Program-made: the position numbers and the translations under genes
Shown: positions 36,122 through 48,969 of the stretch, one piece after another
Layout: every line of letters starts with the position of its first letter
Position numbering within the stretch: the first letter of the stretch is position 1
Assembly (NCBI RefSeq): GCF_035989285.1
Contig: NZ_CP108513.1
Coordinates: 8,990,001-9,054,000 of the forward strand
DNA from: Streptomyces sp. NBC_01235
Lineage (GTDB): Bacteria > Actinomycetota > Actinomycetes > Streptomycetales > Streptomycetaceae
DNA: 64,000 nt
Reading direction: 5' to 3'
Notes under the pieces: generated by a model
The model's database searches: none
What the model saw: only the letters and a program-made list of their open reading frames with translations
Told to the model about the DNA's origin: nothing

Positions 36122-38032
36122 TCAGCCGTCGATGCGGTGGGTGGTCCAGAACGACGTCAGGTCCGTGGTCGTGGCGGCCTGGGCCGCCGCCTTGAACTCG
36201 GCCGTGGTCGAGACGCCGTACCAGTGCGAAGTGGCGTAGTCCTTCAGCAGGTTGGCCATGGCGGTGTCGCCGATGAGCCGTCGCAGGTCGTGCAGGGCGC
36301 ACTTGCCGTAGCCGTAGACGACGGTGGAGTACCGGGAGGAGTGCGCGTCCCAGTAGGCCATCGAGTTGGTGATCTTCTCCGCCGACGAGGCCCACGAGAC
36401 GCTGCTCCAGCAGCCGCTGCCGGTCTTGCCCAGCGCCAGGTCGGTGGAGTAGTCGGTGAACGACTCGTCCAGCCAGGGGCTGTTGTACTCGTCGTCGCCG
36501 ACGATGCCGTACCACCACTGGTGGCCGATCTCATGGGTCAGCGCCGTGGTGCTCACCAGGTCGAGGACGAACCCGGGGTACTCCATGCCGCCGAACCAGA
36601 AGTTGTTGTCGATGACGGCGTCCAGCTCGCCGTACGGGTAGGCGCCGAAGCGGGCGGCGTGCGCGTCCACGGCGGACTTGGCGGTGGTGAGCATCGACTG
36701 GGCGTTGGCCGAGCTGATGCCGGAGACGGAGTAGACGTTGATCGGGGTCCCGGCGGTCGAGGTGCCGGAGATCTTGCTGAACGGGCCCGCCGCCCACGCG
36801 AAGTCACGCACCTTGGAAGCGGTTGCCGTGGTGACGGTGCGTCCGCTGGAGCCGGCGGCGTCGACCGAGGCGCCGGTGGCCGGCACCAGCAGGGTGGTCG
36901 GGTGGTCGAGAGTCACCCTGAAGTCGGCGGCCAGGGAGTAGAACGACTCGCCGTTGTTCGTGTACGGGTCCAGGTGCCAGCCCGCGCCGTCCTTCACCGC
37001 CAGCACGGGCAGCGCGTTGCCGACGAAGCTGAACGCCCCGTCGTAGCCGAACCGGTCGGCGCCGCTGGGCACGGTGATGCCCAGGTCGAAGCCGATCGTG
37101 GCGCTCTGGCCCTGGGCGAGGGGCGTGGCGAGGGTGATCTGGAGGGCCGTGCAGCCCACCGAGAGGGCGCCCGCGGTGCCGCCGGTGACGTTGCTGACCG
37201 CGATCGGCATCGACGTGCAGGTGCCGTGGTAGTTGTCCCACAGCCGCAGGTACACCTCGCTCAGCGCGGTGGCGGAGGCGTTGGTGAAGGTCGCGCTCTC
37301 GTGACCGGTCCAGACCGTGCCGGCCGTGTTGCTGGTGAGACTGACGGTGTACGAGGGTGCGGCCGGGGTGCGCGTGGAGTCGGCAGGCGGTGCGGTGTCG
37401 CCGGAGGTGTTGAGCGCGATGTCGTCGAGGACGAAGCTCGACTGGAGGCTGGAGTCCTCGGTTCCGGTGAAGGCGAGGCTCACGGTCTGGCCCGCGAAGG
37501 CCGACACGTCGAACGACTTCTGGACGTAGCCGGTGTTCTTGTCGAGGTTCGAGTACGTGGCCAGCGTCGTCGTGCCGATCTTGGCCGTCAGCTTGTCGTA
37601 CGCGGTGGACGAGGTCGTCTCGGCCGTGTCGATGTGCAGCCAGAAGGTGAGGGTGGCGGTGGCGCACCCGGACGGGATGGTGACGCTCTGCGAGAGCGTG
37701 TCCGTGTGCGTGCTGCCGACTCCGTCCAGCCAGGCGAAGGCGGTGCCGCCGTGCGCGGACTGACCGGTGCGGCTGGTGATCACACCGGTCGAGGACTGGG
37801 TCCACGCCGAGGTGCCGCTCTCGAAGTCGCCGCCCGCGACCACCTGGGCCGGGGTACAGGCGGCTGCCGCCGAGGCGGCCCCCTGCGGTGCGGCGTCGAC
37901 CGAGGCGGTACTCCGCGGTGCCTGCGGTGCCTGCGGTGCGGCTGCCACGGGTGTGGCGGGGAGCGAGACGGCGGCCAGCGCGGCGAGGACGAGTGCGCTC
38001 GCGGCGAGGGCCTTGCGGGGGGTGGGTCTCAC
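36122..38032 (-). CDS. Secreted M1-family zinc metallopeptidase
   Basis: 636 residues. The GTG start has AAAGGAG six bases upstream and opens a Sec signal peptide ([20 protein letters not shown], cut near PVAAAP). A beta-sandwich domain follows (about 55-215, [16 protein letters not shown]), probably carbohydrate- or protein-binding. The M1 catalytic part has GGMEYPG (substrate) and [20 protein letters not shown] with LDESFTDY, giving HEXXH-x18-E. It is a secreted aminopeptidase-type enzyme for protein breakdown outside the cell. Confidence 0.93.
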   Translation of the reverse strand: MRPTPRKALAASALVLAALAAVSLPATPVAAAPQAPQAPRSTASVDAAPQGAASAAAACTPAQVVAGGDFESGTSAWTQSSTGVITSRTGQSAHGGTAFAWLDGVGSTHTDTLSQSVTIPSGCATATLTFWLHIDTAETTSSTAYDKLTAKIGTTTLATYSNLDKNTGYVQKSFDVSAFAGQTVSLAFTGTEDSSLQSSFVLDDIALNTSGDTAPPADSTRTPAAPSYTVSLTSNTAGTVWTGHESATFTNASATALSEVYLRLWDNYHGTCTSMPIAVSNVTGGTAGALSVGCTALQITLATPLAQGQSATIGFDLGITVPSGADRFGYDGAFSFVGNALPVLAVKDGAGWHLDPYTNNGESFYSLAADFRVTLDHPTTLLVPATGASVDAAGSSGRTVTTATASKVRDFAWAAGPFSKISGTSTAGTPINVYSVSGISSANAQSMLTTAKSAVDAHAARFGAYPYGELDAVIDNNFWFGGMEYPGFVLDLVSTTALTHEIGHQWWYGIVGDDEYNSPWLDESFTDYSTDLALGKTGSGCWSSVSWASSAEKITNSMAYWDAHSSRYSTVVYGYGKCALHDLRRLIGDTAMANLLKDYATSHWYGVSTTAEFKAAAQAATTTDLTSFWTTHRIDG

Positions 38033-38189
38033 ACGTGGCTCCTTTGCGGCGGCCGGGTTTCCGGCCTGCTCGGTGGCTGTCCCTGACGGCGTGGGTGTGC
38101 CGGAGGGCGGTCCGCGACGGCTGCCGGAAGCCTGACAGATTTGACGCGGGCATGCCATCAGGGATTGGCAAAGGCGCCACACAGCTACC

Positions 38190-38740
38190 GGACGAAACGC
38201 CCCCGCTCAAAGACCTGCCGTGGCCCGGAGCCGACCCCGCACCCGGGACCGCTCCGCCCGCGCCCCGGAGCCCGTCTTGCCGCAGCCCCGGACCGGCCCC
38301 GCCCGCAGCCCGCCCGGCCCGCAGCCCCGGACGGTCCCGCCCGCGCCCTGGAACTCGCCCCGCCCGTGGCCCGGAAACCGTCCTTCACTACCCCGGACTG
38401 CCCGGCCCGCAGCCCGGAACCTGTCCGGTCCGCTGCCCGGCTCGCTGCCCGGAACCTGTCCGGCCCGCAGCCCGGCTCGCTGCCCGGAACCTGTCCGGCC
38501 CGCAGCCCGGAACCTGCCGGCCTGGAACCCGGAATCTGGCCTGCCCGCACCCCCCGACCGCCCCGCCCACAGTCGGGAAGCACGCTCGCTCGGGCCCGGA
38601 TCCTTCCCGCCCGGCAGCCCGGACCGCCCCGTCCACATCCCACAAGCCCCCCTGCCCGCACCCCGCTCACAGCCCGGAAACCCGCCCGCACAGGCCCCGG
38701 AACCCTTCCCGTCCGCCACCCCGGACCGACCCCGCACGCA
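38190..38740. repeat. Degenerate GC-rich repeat block
   Basis: Between the metallopeptidase promoter and the nitrate reductase gene lies about 550 bp of imperfect tandem repeats of a roughly 10- to 30-bp unit, with recurrent CCCGGAACCTG, CCGGCCCGCAG and GCTCGCTGCC. The clearest stretch is 38405-38530. No frame gives a believable protein. The units could form repeated hairpins. Confidence 0.8.
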
Positions 38741-38925
38741 ACCCCGGTAGCCTGCTCTTCTGCGGGCCGGTGGCGGCCCGCTCACACCCGCCCGCCCTCC
38801 GGTGTGCGCCGGGCTTAACTCCCGGCGGCCGGTCCGGGAGACACCTGCGTAATGCACGGTTCGTACCGTCGCAGAGGCTTGCAGAGGCTCTCACCAGGCC
38901 GATCGTCAGAGGGAAAGGGGCGCCC
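38741..38925 (+). promoter_or_regulatory. Upstream region of the nitrate reductase gene
   Basis: About 185 bp without a gene that should contain the promoter; GAGGGAAAGGGG lies just before the GTG start. A GlnR/NnaR-type site is expected for nitrogen control, but no clear box was identified by eye. Confidence 0.3.
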
Positions 38926-41900
38926 GTGGCCGCGTTGGACCCGCGGACCGACAGCGCGACGGACACGAAGGTGCGCACGGTCTGCTCGTACTGCGGTGTC
39001 GGCTGCGGCATGGTCCTCGACATCGGCCGCGGACCGGACGGCCGCCGCACGGTCCTGAAGGCGTCCGGCGACAAGGAGCACCCCGCGAATCTCGGCCGGC
39101 TGTGCACCAAGGGCGCGACCACCGCCGACCTGCTCGCCGCACCCGGCCGGCTGACCACCGCCCTCGTCCGCTCGGACCGTGGCGAGGAACCGGAACCCGC
39201 CCCGGTGGACGCGGCCGTCGCCGAGACGGCACGGCGGCTGCGGGCGATCGTCGACGAGCACGGCCCCGACGCGGTCGCCCTCTACGTGTCCGGCCAGATG
39301 AGCCTCGAAGCGCAGTACCTGGCCAACAAATTGGTAAAGGGTTACCTCCGCACCAACCAGATCGAGTCGAACTCCCGGCTGTGCATGGCAAGCGCCGGAA
39401 CCGGTTACAAGCTGTCTCTGGGCGCCGACGGCCCACCCGGCTCCTACGAGGACCTCGACAAGGCGGACGTCTTCCTCGTCATCGGCTCCAACATGGCCGA
39501 CTGCCACCCGATCCTGTTCCTGCGGATGATGGACCGGGTGAAAGCGGGTGCGAAACTGATCGTCGTCGACCCACGCCGCACCGCCACCGCAGCGAAGGCC
39601 GACCTGTTCCTCCAGGTCAGGCCGGGTACCGACCTCGCGCTCCTCAACGGCCTGCTCCACCTCCTGCACGAGAACGGCCACACCGACCCCGCCTTCGTCG
39701 CCGCGTACACCGAGGGCTGGGAGGCGATGCCGGAGTTCCTCGCCGACTACCCGCCCGCGACCGTCGCGGAGATCACCGGCATCCCCGAGACCGACCTCCG
39801 TGAGGCCGCTCGGCTGATCGGGGAGGCGGGGGAGTGGACCAGCTGCTGGACCATGGGCCTCAACCAGTCCACGCACGGCACCTGGAACACCAACGCGCTC
39901 ATCAACCTCCACCTCGCCACCGGCGCGATCTGCCGCCCGGGCAGCGGGCCCTTCTCCCTCACCGGCCAGCCCAACGCCATGGGCGGCCGGGAAATGGGTT
40001 ACATGGGTCCGGGGCTCCCCGGCCAGCGCTCCGTCCTCGTCGACGCCGACCGCGCCTTCGTCGAGGAGCTGTGGGGGCTTCAGCCGGGCACGATCCGGGC
40101 CGACGGCGTCGGCAAGGGCACCGTCGAGATGTTCCGGAAGATGGCCGACGGCGAGATCAAGGCCTGCTGGATCATCTGCACCAACCCGGTCGCCTCCGTC
40201 GCCAACCGCAGGACGGTCATCGAGGGACTGGAGGCCGCCGAGTTCGTCGTCGCCCAGGACGTCTTCGCCGACACCGAGACCAACGCGTACGCCGACGTCG
40301 TCCTGCCCGGCGCGCTGTGGACCGAGACCGAGGGCGTCCTCATCAACAGCGAGCGCAACCTCACCCTCGCGCGGCCCGCCGCCGACCCGCCCGGCGAGGC
40401 CATGGCCGACTGGCGGCTCATCGCGGCCGTCGCCCGCGCGATGGGTTACGAGAGCGGTTTCGCCTACGACAGCGCCGAGCAGATCTTCGAGGAGATCAAG
40501 CGCGCCCACAACCCGGCAACCGGTTACGACCTGCGCGGAGTGACGTACGACCGACTGCGCGCCACCCCCGTGCAGTGGCCCGCCGCCACCGCCGACGGTC
40601 CGGACCGCAATCCGATCCGGTACGTGAACGACGACGGCTCGCTCACCTTTCCCACGGCTTCCGGCCGTGCCGTCTTCCACCCGCGTCCGCATGTCCCGCC
40701 CGCCGAGATGCCGGACGACGACTACCCGTTCGTCCTGAACACCGGCCGTCTCCAGCACCAGTGGCACACCCTGACGAAGACCGCGAAGGTGGCCAAGCTC
40801 AACAAGCTCAACCCGGGGCCGTTCGTCGAGGTGCACCCCGAGGACGCGGCGGCGCTCGGCATGGTGGACGGCGACTCCGTCGAGGTCGCCTCGCGGCGGG
40901 GAAGGGCCGTGCTGCCGGCCGTCGTCACCGACCGCGTCCTGCCCGGCTCCTGTTTCGCGCCGTTCCACTGGAACGATCTGTTCGGCGAGTACCTCAGCGT
41001 CAACGCGGTCACCAGCGACGCCGTCGACCCGCTCTCCTTCCAGCCCGAGCTGAAGGTGTGCGCGGTCTCGCTGACGAAGGTGTCGACACCGGTGACCGTG
41101 CAGCCGCCGGCCATGGACGCCCCGGCCACGGGGACGCCGGTCATGAACGGACCGGTCACGGAATCGCCGGTCATGGCGGCGCCCGTGCCCGTCCTCGTGC
41201 CGACCGCGGTCCAGCCCTCCGCGGCCGCCGTCTTCGGTCTGGACCCCGCCCCGCCGCCGGTCCTGACCGAGCGTGAACGGCAATACCTGGTCGGTTTCCT
41301 CGCCGGCATACCGGCCGGAGCCCCCGGCGTCCCCGTGCTGCCGCCCGACGCCCCCTTCAGTCCCGAGCACGCCCTGTGGGTCAACGGCACCCTCGCCGGC
41401 ATGTACTCCCGCACCGCCGCCGCACCCCAGGAGTCCCCGGCACCCCAGGAGTCCCCGGCACGCCGGGTGGTGATCCTGTGGGCCTCGCAGACCGGCAACG
41501 CCGAGGACTTCGCCGCCGCCACCGCCGCCCGGCTCACCGCGGGCGGTCACCCGGCCTCCCTCGTCGCCATGGACGAGGCAGACCCCACCGCCCTGCCCTC
41601 CGACGCGGACCTGCTGCTGATCACCAGCACCTTCGGCGACGGTGACGCCCCCGACAACGGCGCCGGCTTCTGGGACGGCCTCGCCGCGCTGGACACCGGC
41701 CGCCTCGAAGGCCGTCGCTACGCCGTCCTCGCCTTCGGGGACTCCGCGTACGACGACTTCTGCGGACACGGCCGGCGCCTGGATCACCGGATGGACGAGC
41801 TCGGCGCGGTCCGGCTCGCCCCGCGCACCGACTGCGAACCGGACTACGAGACGGAGGCGGAGGCCTGGCTCGACCAGGTGGTCACCGCCTTGAAGGAGGC

Positions 41901-43155
41901 CACGGAGCTCGTGCCCGCGGCCCCCGACGTGACCCCCGCCTCTGCCCCGGCCCCGGCCGTCGGCCCTGCCGGGACGCCCGCGGTCACCGTCACCGTCACG
42001 AGGGCCGAGCCCGCCGCACCCGCCCGCTCCAAGCGTCCCGTCCCCGTCACCGCCCGCCTCACCGGCAACCGGCTGCTGAGCCTGCCGGGTTCCGGCAAGG
42101 AGGTCCGGCGCTTCACCTTCGACACCCGCGACAGCGAGACCCCGCTCGTCTACGAGGCCGGGGACGCCCTCGGCGTGCGCCCCCTCAACGCCCCGGAGCT
42201 GGTGGCGGAGTGGTTGACCGTCACCGGCCTCGACGCGCACGCGCCCGTTGTCGTCAACGGTTTCGGTGAGGTTGCCCTCGGCGAGGCCCTGCTGCGCCAC
42301 CTCGACATCACCCGGGTCACCCCCGCCCTGCTCCGCTTCGCCGCCGACCGCACCCGCGACCCGCGCGAGCTGCGCAAACTGCTGCGCCCCGACAACAAGG
42401 ACGAGCTGGCGAAGTGGTCCTGGGGTCGCCAAGCTGTCGACGTGGCAGCCGAGTCGGGCCTCCGCGCCGACGCCCAGGAATGGGTCGAGGTGCTCGGACG
42501 GCTGCAACCGCGCCTGTACTCCATCTCGTCCAGCCCGCTGACCGACCCCCACCTCGTCTCGCTCACCGTCTCCGTCGTGCGGTACGAGAACCTGGCCGGC
42601 CGCCCCCGCCAGGGCGTGTGCTCGCCCTTCCTCGCCGACGCCGAATCCGGCACCGAGGTCCCGGTCCATGTGCAGCGCTCCCCGCACTTCCGCCCGCCCG
42701 CCGACCCGGCGACCCCGATGGTGATGGTCGGCCCCGGAACGGGTGTGGCACCGTTCGTCGGGTTCCTCCAGGAGCGCCGGGCGCGCGGGCACCGGGCGCC
42801 CAACTGGCTGTTCTTCGGCGAGCAGCACCGGGCGACGGACTTCTACTACGAGGAGGAGCTGACCGCCCTGCGGGCCGACGGCACCCTCGCCCGCCTGGAC
42901 ACCGCCTTCTCCCGCGACCAGCGCGCCAAGGTCTACGTCCAGGACCGGATCCGGGAGCACGGCTCCCACCTGTGGTCCTGGCTCCAGGACGGCGCCCACT
43001 TCTATGTCTGCGGCGACGCCTCCCGCATGGCCAAGGACGTCGACCGGGCCCTGCGCGACGTCGCCGTCGTCCACGGCGGCATGAGCGAGGAGGCGGCGGT
43101 GGCCCATGTGAAGCAACTCGCCTCCGACAAGCGGTACGTGCGGGACGTCTACTGA
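38926..43155 (+). CDS. Assimilatory nitrate reductase fused to sulfite-reductase-type flavoprotein
   Basis: 1409 residues. The N-terminal half is a bis-MGD molybdoenzyme of the Nas type: Cys 20, 23, 27 and 60 for the [4Fe-4S] cluster ([14 protein letters not shown]), and Cys 153 in NSRLCMASA as the molybdenum ligand. A proline-rich linker (about 720-845) leads to a flavodoxin domain ([15 protein letters not shown]) and a CysJ-like FAD/NADP domain ([36 protein letters not shown]) ending RYVRDVY. The protein thus carries its own NADPH-to-molybdenum electron path, reducing nitrate to nitrite in the cytoplasm. Fusions of this kind are known in streptomycetes. Confidence 0.95.
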   Translation: MAALDPRTDSATDTKVRTVCSYCGVGCGMVLDIGRGPDGRRTVLKASGDKEHPANLGRLCTKGATTADLLAAPGRLTTALVRSDRGEEPEPAPVDAAVAETARRLRAIVDEHGPDAVALYVSGQMSLEAQYLANKLVKGYLRTNQIESNSRLCMASAGTGYKLSLGADGPPGSYEDLDKADVFLVIGSNMADCHPILFLRMMDRVKAGAKLIVVDPRRTATAAKADLFLQVRPGTDLALLNGLLHLLHENGHTDPAFVAAYTEGWEAMPEFLADYPPATVAEITGIPETDLREAARLIGEAGEWTSCWTMGLNQSTHGTWNTNALINLHLATGAICRPGSGPFSLTGQPNAMGGREMGYMGPGLPGQRSVLVDADRAFVEELWGLQPGTIRADGVGKGTVEMFRKMADGEIKACWIICTNPVASVANRRTVIEGLEAAEFVVAQDVFADTETNAYADVVLPGALWTETEGVLINSERNLTLARPAADPPGEAMADWRLIAAVARAMGYESGFAYDSAEQIFEEIKRAHNPATGYDLRGVTYDRLRATPVQWPAATADGPDRNPIRYVNDDGSLTFPTASGRAVFHPRPHVPPAEMPDDDYPFVLNTGRLQHQWHTLTKTAKVAKLNKLNPGPFVEVHPEDAAALGMVDGDSVEVASRRGRAVLPAVVTDRVLPGSCFAPFHWNDLFGEYLSVNAVTSDAVDPLSFQPELKVCAVSLTKVSTPVTVQPPAMDAPATGTPVMNGPVTESPVMAAPVPVLVPTAVQPSAAAVFGLDPAPPPVLTERERQYLVGFLAGIPAGAPGVPVLPPDAPFSPEHALWVNGTLAGMYSRTAAAPQESPAPQESPARRVVILWASQTGNAEDFAAATAARLTAGGHPASLVAMDEADPTALPSDADLLLITSTFGDGDAPDNGAGFWDGLAALDTGRLEGRRYAVLAFGDSAYDDFCGHGRRLDHRMDELGAVRLAPRTDCEPDYETEAEAWLDQVVTALKEATELVPAAPDVTPASAPAPAVGPAGTPAVTVTVTRAEPAAPARSKRPVPVTARLTGNRLLSLPGSGKEVRRFTFDTRDSETPLVYEAGDALGVRPLNAPELVAEWLTVTGLDAHAPVVVNGFGEVALGEALLRHLDITRVTPALLRFAADRTRDPRELRKLLRPDNKDELAKWSWGRQAVDVAAESGLRADAQEWVEVLGRLQPRLYSISSSPLTDPHLVSLTVSVVRYENLAGRPRQGVCSPFLADAESGTEVPVHVQRSPHFRPPADPATPMVMVGPGTGVAPFVGFLQERRARGHRAPNWLFFGEQHRATDFYYEEELTALRADGTLARLDTAFSRDQRAKVYVQDRIREHGSHLWSWLQDGAHFYVCGDASRMAKDVDRALRDVAVVHGGMSEEAAVAHVKQLASDKRYVRDVY

Positions 43156-43332
43156 CGGGAGTCACCCGTCGGGCCCGTGTGAGCGATGGGTACCAAGTGG
43201 CGTTGCGCCGAAGAGAGTTGATATTCAGCCATCGCCGCCAATCCATGTTCGTTTTTCCAACAGGATTGGACAGATCTGACCCACCCTCCGTCCGTGCAAA
43301 GCCGCACGGTCGCCCCGAGGAAGGTCGTGGTC

Positions 43333-46300
43333 ATGTCGCACCCGCATGTGTCGCCCATGGACCGGCCGGACCGCCCCCAGCGGGTGGAGCCGGACCACCT
43401 CCGGCGGACGGTCGTCAGCCGTCGTCGTCTGCTCGAAGGGTCGGCCGCCGTCCTCGGCGCGCTCGCCCTGTCCGCACCGTCCACCGCGCAGCGAGCCGTC
43501 GCGGCGGACGGTACGCCGGAATGGAACGGCTCCATCGACGTCTTCCGGCTCGGCACCGAAGCCCCGCACACCACCCTCATGCCGTACGCGGACCTCGGCC
43601 AGGCCCTCGCCGCCGACCGCACCCGCTCCCCGTACCGGCTGAGCCTCGACGGCACCTGGAAGTTCGCCCACGCCGAGCGCCCCGACGACCGCGACGCCGA
43701 CTTCCACCGCACCGACCTCGACGACAGCGGCTGGGACACCATCCCCGTCCCCTCCGCCTGGCAGTTGCACGGCTACGACCGCCCGATCTACGTCAACAGC
43801 GACTACCCGTGGTGGGGCCCCAACGGCCTGGGCGAGGAGGCGCAGCCGCCGGCCGCCCCCACCCGCTACAACCCCGTGGGCCAGTACCGTCGCACCTTCA
43901 CGGTCCCGCGCGGCTGGGCGGGACGGCGGACGTTCCTGCACTTCGAGGGGGTCAAGTCCGCCCACTACGTATGGATCAACGGGGAGTTGGTCGGTTACCA
44001 CGAGGATTCCTACGACCCCGCCGAGTACGACATCACCCCGCACCTCAAGCCGGGCACCAACCAGATCGCCGTGGAGGTCTACCGCTACTCGGACGGCGAC
44101 TGGCTGGAGGACCAGGACATGATCCGGCTGAGCGGCATCTTCCGCTCGGTCCACCTGTACTCCACGCCGGCCGTGCACCTGCGCGACTTCAGGCTGGACA
44201 CCCCGCTGAGCGACGACTACAAGCGGGCCGAACTGTCGGTCACCGCGAGCGTGCGGGACTACGGCGGACAGGGCGCGGGCCGGTACTCCGTCGAGACCCA
44301 GCTGTACGACGCGAACGGGCATCCGGTGTGGTCCAGACCGCTCCAGCAGGCCGTCGCGCTCGGCTCCGGTCAGGAGAAGACCGTGCAGGCGGCGAAAGCG
44401 GTGCCGACTCCGCGTCTGTGGTCGGCCGAACACCCGAACCTCTACACCGCCGTGCTCCGTCTGCGCGACCCGGCGGGAAAGGTGATCGAAACCGTTTCGC
44501 ACCGGGTCGGCCTGCGCGAGTTCGCGCTCAGGGACGGGCTGATGCGCATCAACGGCAAGCCGGTTTCCCTCCGGGGCACCAACCGGCACGAGATGCACCC
44601 GACGCGCGGCTCGGCCCTCACCCGCGCGGACCTGGTCCAGGACATCGGGATCATCAAGCGGCTGAACATCAACACCGTCCGCACCTCGCACTACCCCAAC
44701 AACCCGCTCTGGCTGGAACTCGCCGACGAGTACGGCCTGTACATCGTGGACGAGACCAACCTCGAGACCCATGGCATCCGCAGCGAGTACCCCGGCAACC
44801 ACGCCGAGTGGACCAAGGCGTGCGTGGCCCGCGCCCAGAGCATGGTCCACCGCGACAAGAACCACGCCTCGGTCGTCATCTGGTCCCTCGGCAACGAGGC
44901 CGGCGGCGGCAGCACGTTCACCGCCATGCACGACTGGATCCGTTCCTACGACACCACCCGTGTCATCCAGTACGAGGGCGACGACCGCCCCGGGATCAGC
45001 GACATCCGCTCCGAGATGTACGACAGTCCCGCCCGCGTCGAGGCGCGGGCGAAGGACACCGCCGACACCCGGCCGTACGTGATGATCGAGTACTCCCACG
45101 CGATGGGCAACTCCAGCGGAAACTTCAAGAAGTACTGGGACCTCGTGCGTCGCCACGACGTGCTGCAGGGCGGCTGGATCTGGGACTTCGTCGACCAGGC
45201 CCTCGACTGGCCCACCCCCACCCGCAAGCTGTTCACCGAGGCCGGGCCCGCCGGGCTGCGCGGCGAGCTCATCGCCCCCGGCGGCACCTTCACCCGTGAC
45301 CAGGGTGTCTTCGGCGGAACCGTCTTCGCCCGCGACGCGCGCCTCGACCTCACGGGCTCCCTCACGCTGGAAGCCTGGGTCACCCCGCACGTGACCGGCT
45401 ACCACCAGCCCATCCTCGCCAAGGGCGACACCCAGTACGCCCTGAAACAGACGAACAGGACCCTGGAGTTCTTCGTCTACGGCAGCGGTCAGTGGATCAC
45501 CGCGAGCTGGGCGCTGCCGGACGACTGGACCGGCGCCGAACACCATGTGGCGGGCGTCTTCGACGCGGCGGCGGGCACCCTGACCCTTCATGTCGACGGT
45601 ACGGTCCGGGCCACCCGGACCACCACGGTGCGCCCCGCCGTCAACACCGCGCCGCTGTCCCTGGCCACCGACGTCGACAACCCGACCCGGGAGTTCAGCG
45701 GCACCGTCCGCCGGGCCCGGGTGTACGCCCGGGCGCTGAGCGCCGCCGAACTGGCCTCCGCCGGCCGTGGTCCCGGCGACGACGGCGTACGGTTCTGGTT
45801 CGACGCCGCCACCGTCGGTCTCACCGAGAAACGGCCCCGCGAGAAGTCGTTCCGCGCCTACGGCGGTGACTGGGGCGACAACCCCAACGACGGGGCCTTC
45901 TGCGGCAACGGCATCGTCACCGCCGACCGCGGACTCACCGGCAAGTCCGCGGAGGTCAAGCGGATCTACCAGGCCGTCGACGCCGTACCGGCCTTGGGCG
46001 AACGGCTCGCTCCCGGAGCGTCGGTCACCCTCACCAACGAGTACCTCTTCACCAACCTCCGTGAATTCGACGGACGTTGGGAGCTCATCGGCGACGGCAG
46101 AGTGCTGCAACGCGGAAAGCTGAGCCGTGCGCAGCTGGACGTGGCTCCGCTGTCGAGCAAAAACATCACCGTGCCCTTCAAGGCGCCGGGCGACCCGGCG
46201 CCGGGCGCGGAGTACTTCCTGCGCCTGTCGTTCACCACCCGGGAGACGACGAAGTGGGCGAAGTCCGGCTTCGAGGTGGCCAGGCAGCAACTCGTCGTCG

Positions 46301-47262
46301 ACGTCGGCAGCCCCGCCGTCACGCCCGTGTCCCTGGACGGCGTCCCCGCGCTCAGCCATGAGGACGGCGACGGGTCGGTCACCGTCACGGGCCGGGACTT
46401 CTCCGTCACCGTCGACAAGAAGACCGGCGTCATCACCTCCTACCAGGCCGACGGCGCCCCACTGATCACCTCCGGGCCGGCCCCGAACTTCTGGCGTGCC
46501 CCCACCGACAACGACCGGGGCAACGGCCAGCACACCCGCAACCAGACCTGGCGCGACGCCGGCGCCCGACGCAAGGTGACCGACGTGAAGGTGCGGGCGC
46601 TGCGCGACCGGGCCGTCGAGATCAAGGTCGCCGGCACCCTGCCCACGACGACGGAATCGACGTACACCACCACCTACACCGTTTTCGGAAACGGTGAGAT
46701 CAGGGTCGACAACACCCTGCACCCGGGCGCGGCCTCACTGCCCTACATCCCCGAGGTCGGCACGCTGCTGTTCCTGCCCGCCCGCCTGGAGAAACTGCAC
46801 TACTACGGCCGCGGCCCGGAGGAGAACCACTGGGACCGCAACGACGCAACCGACGTCGGCCTGTACTCCGGCACCGTCACCGGGCAGTGGACCTCCTACC
46901 TGCGGCCGCAGGAGAACGGCAACAGGACCGACGTCCGCTGGGTCGCCCTCACCGATGGCGACGGCAACGGCCTGCTGGTCTGCGGTGAGCCTCTCCTGGA
47001 GGTCAACGCCTCGCACTTCACGCCCGAGGACCTGTCCGTCGGGGCCCGCCACGACTACCAGCTCACGCCCCGCAAGGAGGTCGTACTCCGCCTGAACCAC
47101 CGGCAGATGGGCATCGGCGGCGACAACAGCTGGGGCGCCCACACCCACGACGAGTACAAGCTGTTCGCCGACCGCGACTACACGTACACCTACCGACTGC
47201 GGCCGTTGACCGACGTCGACGAGGCGACGGCCGCCTCGCGCAGGCCCACCGCGGGGGAGTAG
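43333..47262 (+). CDS. Tat-exported GH2 beta-galactosidase with LamG-like insertion
   Basis: 1309 residues. A twin-arginine signal ([20 protein letters not shown]) lies in the first 60 residues; the start at MSHPHVSP follows GAGGAAGG. Domains: GH2 sugar-binding sandwich ([13 protein letters not shown]), Ig-like domain, TIM barrel with acid/base Glu 522 (SLGNEAGGG) and nucleophile Glu 586 ([10 protein letters not shown]), then Bgal_small_N at the C-terminus. Residues about 657-823 are an inserted concanavalin/LamG-type domain ([38 protein letters not shown]), which probably binds polysaccharide. The enzyme would cleave beta-galactosides outside the cell. Confidence 0.94.
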   Translation: MSHPHVSPMDRPDRPQRVEPDHLRRTVVSRRRLLEGSAAVLGALALSAPSTAQRAVAADGTPEWNGSIDVFRLGTEAPHTTLMPYADLGQALAADRTRSPYRLSLDGTWKFAHAERPDDRDADFHRTDLDDSGWDTIPVPSAWQLHGYDRPIYVNSDYPWWGPNGLGEEAQPPAAPTRYNPVGQYRRTFTVPRGWAGRRTFLHFEGVKSAHYVWINGELVGYHEDSYDPAEYDITPHLKPGTNQIAVEVYRYSDGDWLEDQDMIRLSGIFRSVHLYSTPAVHLRDFRLDTPLSDDYKRAELSVTASVRDYGGQGAGRYSVETQLYDANGHPVWSRPLQQAVALGSGQEKTVQAAKAVPTPRLWSAEHPNLYTAVLRLRDPAGKVIETVSHRVGLREFALRDGLMRINGKPVSLRGTNRHEMHPTRGSALTRADLVQDIGIIKRLNINTVRTSHYPNNPLWLELADEYGLYIVDETNLETHGIRSEYPGNHAEWTKACVARAQSMVHRDKNHASVVIWSLGNEAGGGSTFTAMHDWIRSYDTTRVIQYEGDDRPGISDIRSEMYDSPARVEARAKDTADTRPYVMIEYSHAMGNSSGNFKKYWDLVRRHDVLQGGWIWDFVDQALDWPTPTRKLFTEAGPAGLRGELIAPGGTFTRDQGVFGGTVFARDARLDLTGSLTLEAWVTPHVTGYHQPILAKGDTQYALKQTNRTLEFFVYGSGQWITASWALPDDWTGAEHHVAGVFDAAAGTLTLHVDGTVRATRTTTVRPAVNTAPLSLATDVDNPTREFSGTVRRARVYARALSAAELASAGRGPGDDGVRFWFDAATVGLTEKRPREKSFRAYGGDWGDNPNDGAFCGNGIVTADRGLTGKSAEVKRIYQAVDAVPALGERLAPGASVTLTNEYLFTNLREFDGRWELIGDGRVLQRGKLSRAQLDVAPLSSKNITVPFKAPGDPAPGAEYFLRLSFTTRETTKWAKSGFEVARQQLVVDVGSPAVTPVSLDGVPALSHEDGDGSVTVTGRDFSVTVDKKTGVITSYQADGAPLITSGPAPNFWRAPTDNDRGNGQHTRNQTWRDAGARRKVTDVKVRALRDRAVEIKVAGTLPTTTESTYTTTYTVFGNGEIRVDNTLHPGAASLPYIPEVGTLLFLPARLEKLHYYGRGPEENHWDRNDATDVGLYSGTVTGQWTSYLRPQENGNRTDVRWVALTDGDGNGLLVCGEPLLEVNASHFTPEDLSVGARHDYQLTPRKEVVLRLNHRQMGIGGDNSWGAHTHDEYKLFADRDYTYTYRLRPLTDVDEATAASRRPTAGE

Positions 47263-47393
47263 ACCCGGTCCGTCGGTGCCGTCTCCCGCCCGTGTGACCC
47301 CCTCCACACCGGATGATCTCTGTGGCGGCGGGCGGGGAAGAGCGGAACAATTCCCACGGAACGGGAAACGGTATCGACGGAAGAGGAACCCCC

Positions 47394-48806
47394 ATGCCCG
47401 AGCAGGACGAACGCTTCGACGTCGTGGTCCTCGGCGCCGGTCCCGGCGGCTACGTCGCCGCGGTCCGGGCCGCCCAGCTGGGCAAGCGCGTCGCGGTGGT
47501 GGAGGAGAAGTACTGGGGCGGCGTCTGTCTCAACGTGGGCTGCATCCCCACCAAGGCGCTCCTGCGCAACGCCGAACTCGCCCACATCTTCACGCGCGAG
47601 GCGAAGACCTTCGGTATCAGGGTCGACGGGCAGGTCTCCTTCGACTACGGCGAGGCCTACCGCCGCAGTCGCAAGGTCGCCGACGGCCGGGTCAAGGGTG
47701 TCCACTACCTGATGAAGAAGAACAAGATCACCGAATTCGACGGCCGGGGCGCATTCGTCGACGACCACACCCTCCGGGTAACCGGTTATGACGGCGAGAT
47801 CCGCACCATCGGCTTCGACCACTGCATCATCGCCACCGGCGCCACCCCCAAGCTGCTCCCCGGCACGAAGCGCAGCGCGCGCGTGGTGACGTACGAGGAG
47901 CAGATCCTCGCCGAGGACCTTCCGCAGTCGATCGTCATCGCGGGCGCAGGCGCCATCGGTATCGAGTTCGCCTACGTGCTGCACAACTACGGTGTGAAGG
48001 TCACGATCGTCGAGTTCCTGGACCGGGTCGCACCCCTGGAGGACGTCGAGGTCTCCGCCGAACTGGCCAAGCAGTACCGGAAGTTGGGCATCGACGTGCT
48101 CACCTCGACCCGCGTGGAGTCGATCGACGAGTCCGGCCCGCAGGCGCTTGTCACCGTCACCGGCAAGGACGGCGCCCAGCAGGTCCTGGAGGCCGACAAG
48201 GTCCTGCAGGCGATCGGCTTCGCGCCGAACGTCACCGGTTACGGCCTGGAGAACACGGGCGTAACGGTTACCGAGCGCGGCGCGATCGACGTCGACGGCC
48301 GCTGCCGCACCTCGGTCCCGCACATCTACGCCATCGGCGACGTCACCGCGAAACTGATGCTCGCGCACACGGCCGAGGCGATGGGTGTCATCGCCGCCGA
48401 GACCCTCGCCGACGCGGAGACCATGGAGCTGGACTACGCGATGATCCCGCGGGCCACCTACTGCCAGCCCCAGATCGCCAGCTTCGGCTACACCGAGGCC
48501 CAGGCCCGCGAGCTCGGCTACGACGTCAAGGTGGCGAAGTTCCCGTTCACCGCGAACGGCAAGTCGCACGGCCTCGGCGACACCACAGGCTTCGTGAAAC
48601 TGATCAGCGACGCCAAGTACGGCGAGCTCATCGGCGGTCACCTCATCGGCCCCGACGTCACCGAGCTCCTGCCCGAACTCACCCTGGCCCAGCAGTGGGA
48701 CCTCACGGTCCACGAGGTCGCCCGCAACGTCCACGCCCACCCGACCCTGGGCGAGGCCGTCAAGGAGGCCGTGCACGGACTGGCCGGCCACATGATCAAC
48801 ATGTAG
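47394..48806 (+). CDS. lpdA: Dihydrolipoyl dehydrogenase
   Basis: 470 residues of the class I pyridine nucleotide-disulfide oxidoreductase family. The FAD motif [20 protein letters not shown], redox-active disulfide [19 protein letters not shown] motif [19 protein letters not shown] and the C-terminal His-Glu pair (HAHPTLGEA) are all intact. It reoxidises lipoyl groups of 2-oxoacid dehydrogenases or glycine cleavage complexes. It is not in an operon with such a complex, so it may be a second isozyme. GGAAGAGGAA precedes the ATG. Confidence 0.95.
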   Translation: MPEQDERFDVVVLGAGPGGYVAAVRAAQLGKRVAVVEEKYWGGVCLNVGCIPTKALLRNAELAHIFTREAKTFGIRVDGQVSFDYGEAYRRSRKVADGRVKGVHYLMKKNKITEFDGRGAFVDDHTLRVTGYDGEIRTIGFDHCIIATGATPKLLPGTKRSARVVTYEEQILAEDLPQSIVIAGAGAIGIEFAYVLHNYGVKVTIVEFLDRVAPLEDVEVSAELAKQYRKLGIDVLTSTRVESIDESGPQALVTVTGKDGAQQVLEADKVLQAIGFAPNVTGYGLENTGVTVTERGAIDVDGRCRTSVPHIYAIGDVTAKLMLAHTAEAMGVIAAETLADAETMELDYAMIPRATYCQPQIASFGYTEAQARELGYDVKVAKFPFTANGKSHGLGDTTGFVKLISDAKYGELIGGHLIGPDVTELLPELTLAQQWDLTVHEVARNVHAHPTLGEAVKEAVHGLAGHMINM

Positions 48807-48824
48807 CTCCCGCGCACCGCACCC

Positions 48825-48854
48825 GGCGGGGCCGTTCACCCGAACGGTCCCGCC
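48825..48854. terminator. Terminator hairpin after lpdA
   Basis: GGCGGGGCCGTTC (48825-48837) pairs with GAACGGTCCCGCC (48842-48854) with one G-T wobble and a 4-nt loop, 18 bp after the stop. Confidence 0.8.
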
Positions 48855-48969
48855 GCGCTCGCCGCCGCCGTACGGCCGGGATGTGCTGGCATCCACCGGA
48901 CCGAACCCGGACCCGATCCGGACCCCACCGGGAACGGGCCGGACCGGACCGACGGCGAGGGAGCCCGCC

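Noticed and set aside
38190..38740. CRISPR array
   Set aside because: The repeats are irregular, with no constant repeat length and no unique spacers; no cas genes are near.
37888..38925. Long in-frame extension upstream of the nitrate reductase start
   Set aside because: It is made of proline/arginine-rich translation of the repeat block and the antisense of the metallopeptidase signal peptide; a good ribosome-binding site and the normal family N-terminus fix the start at 38926.
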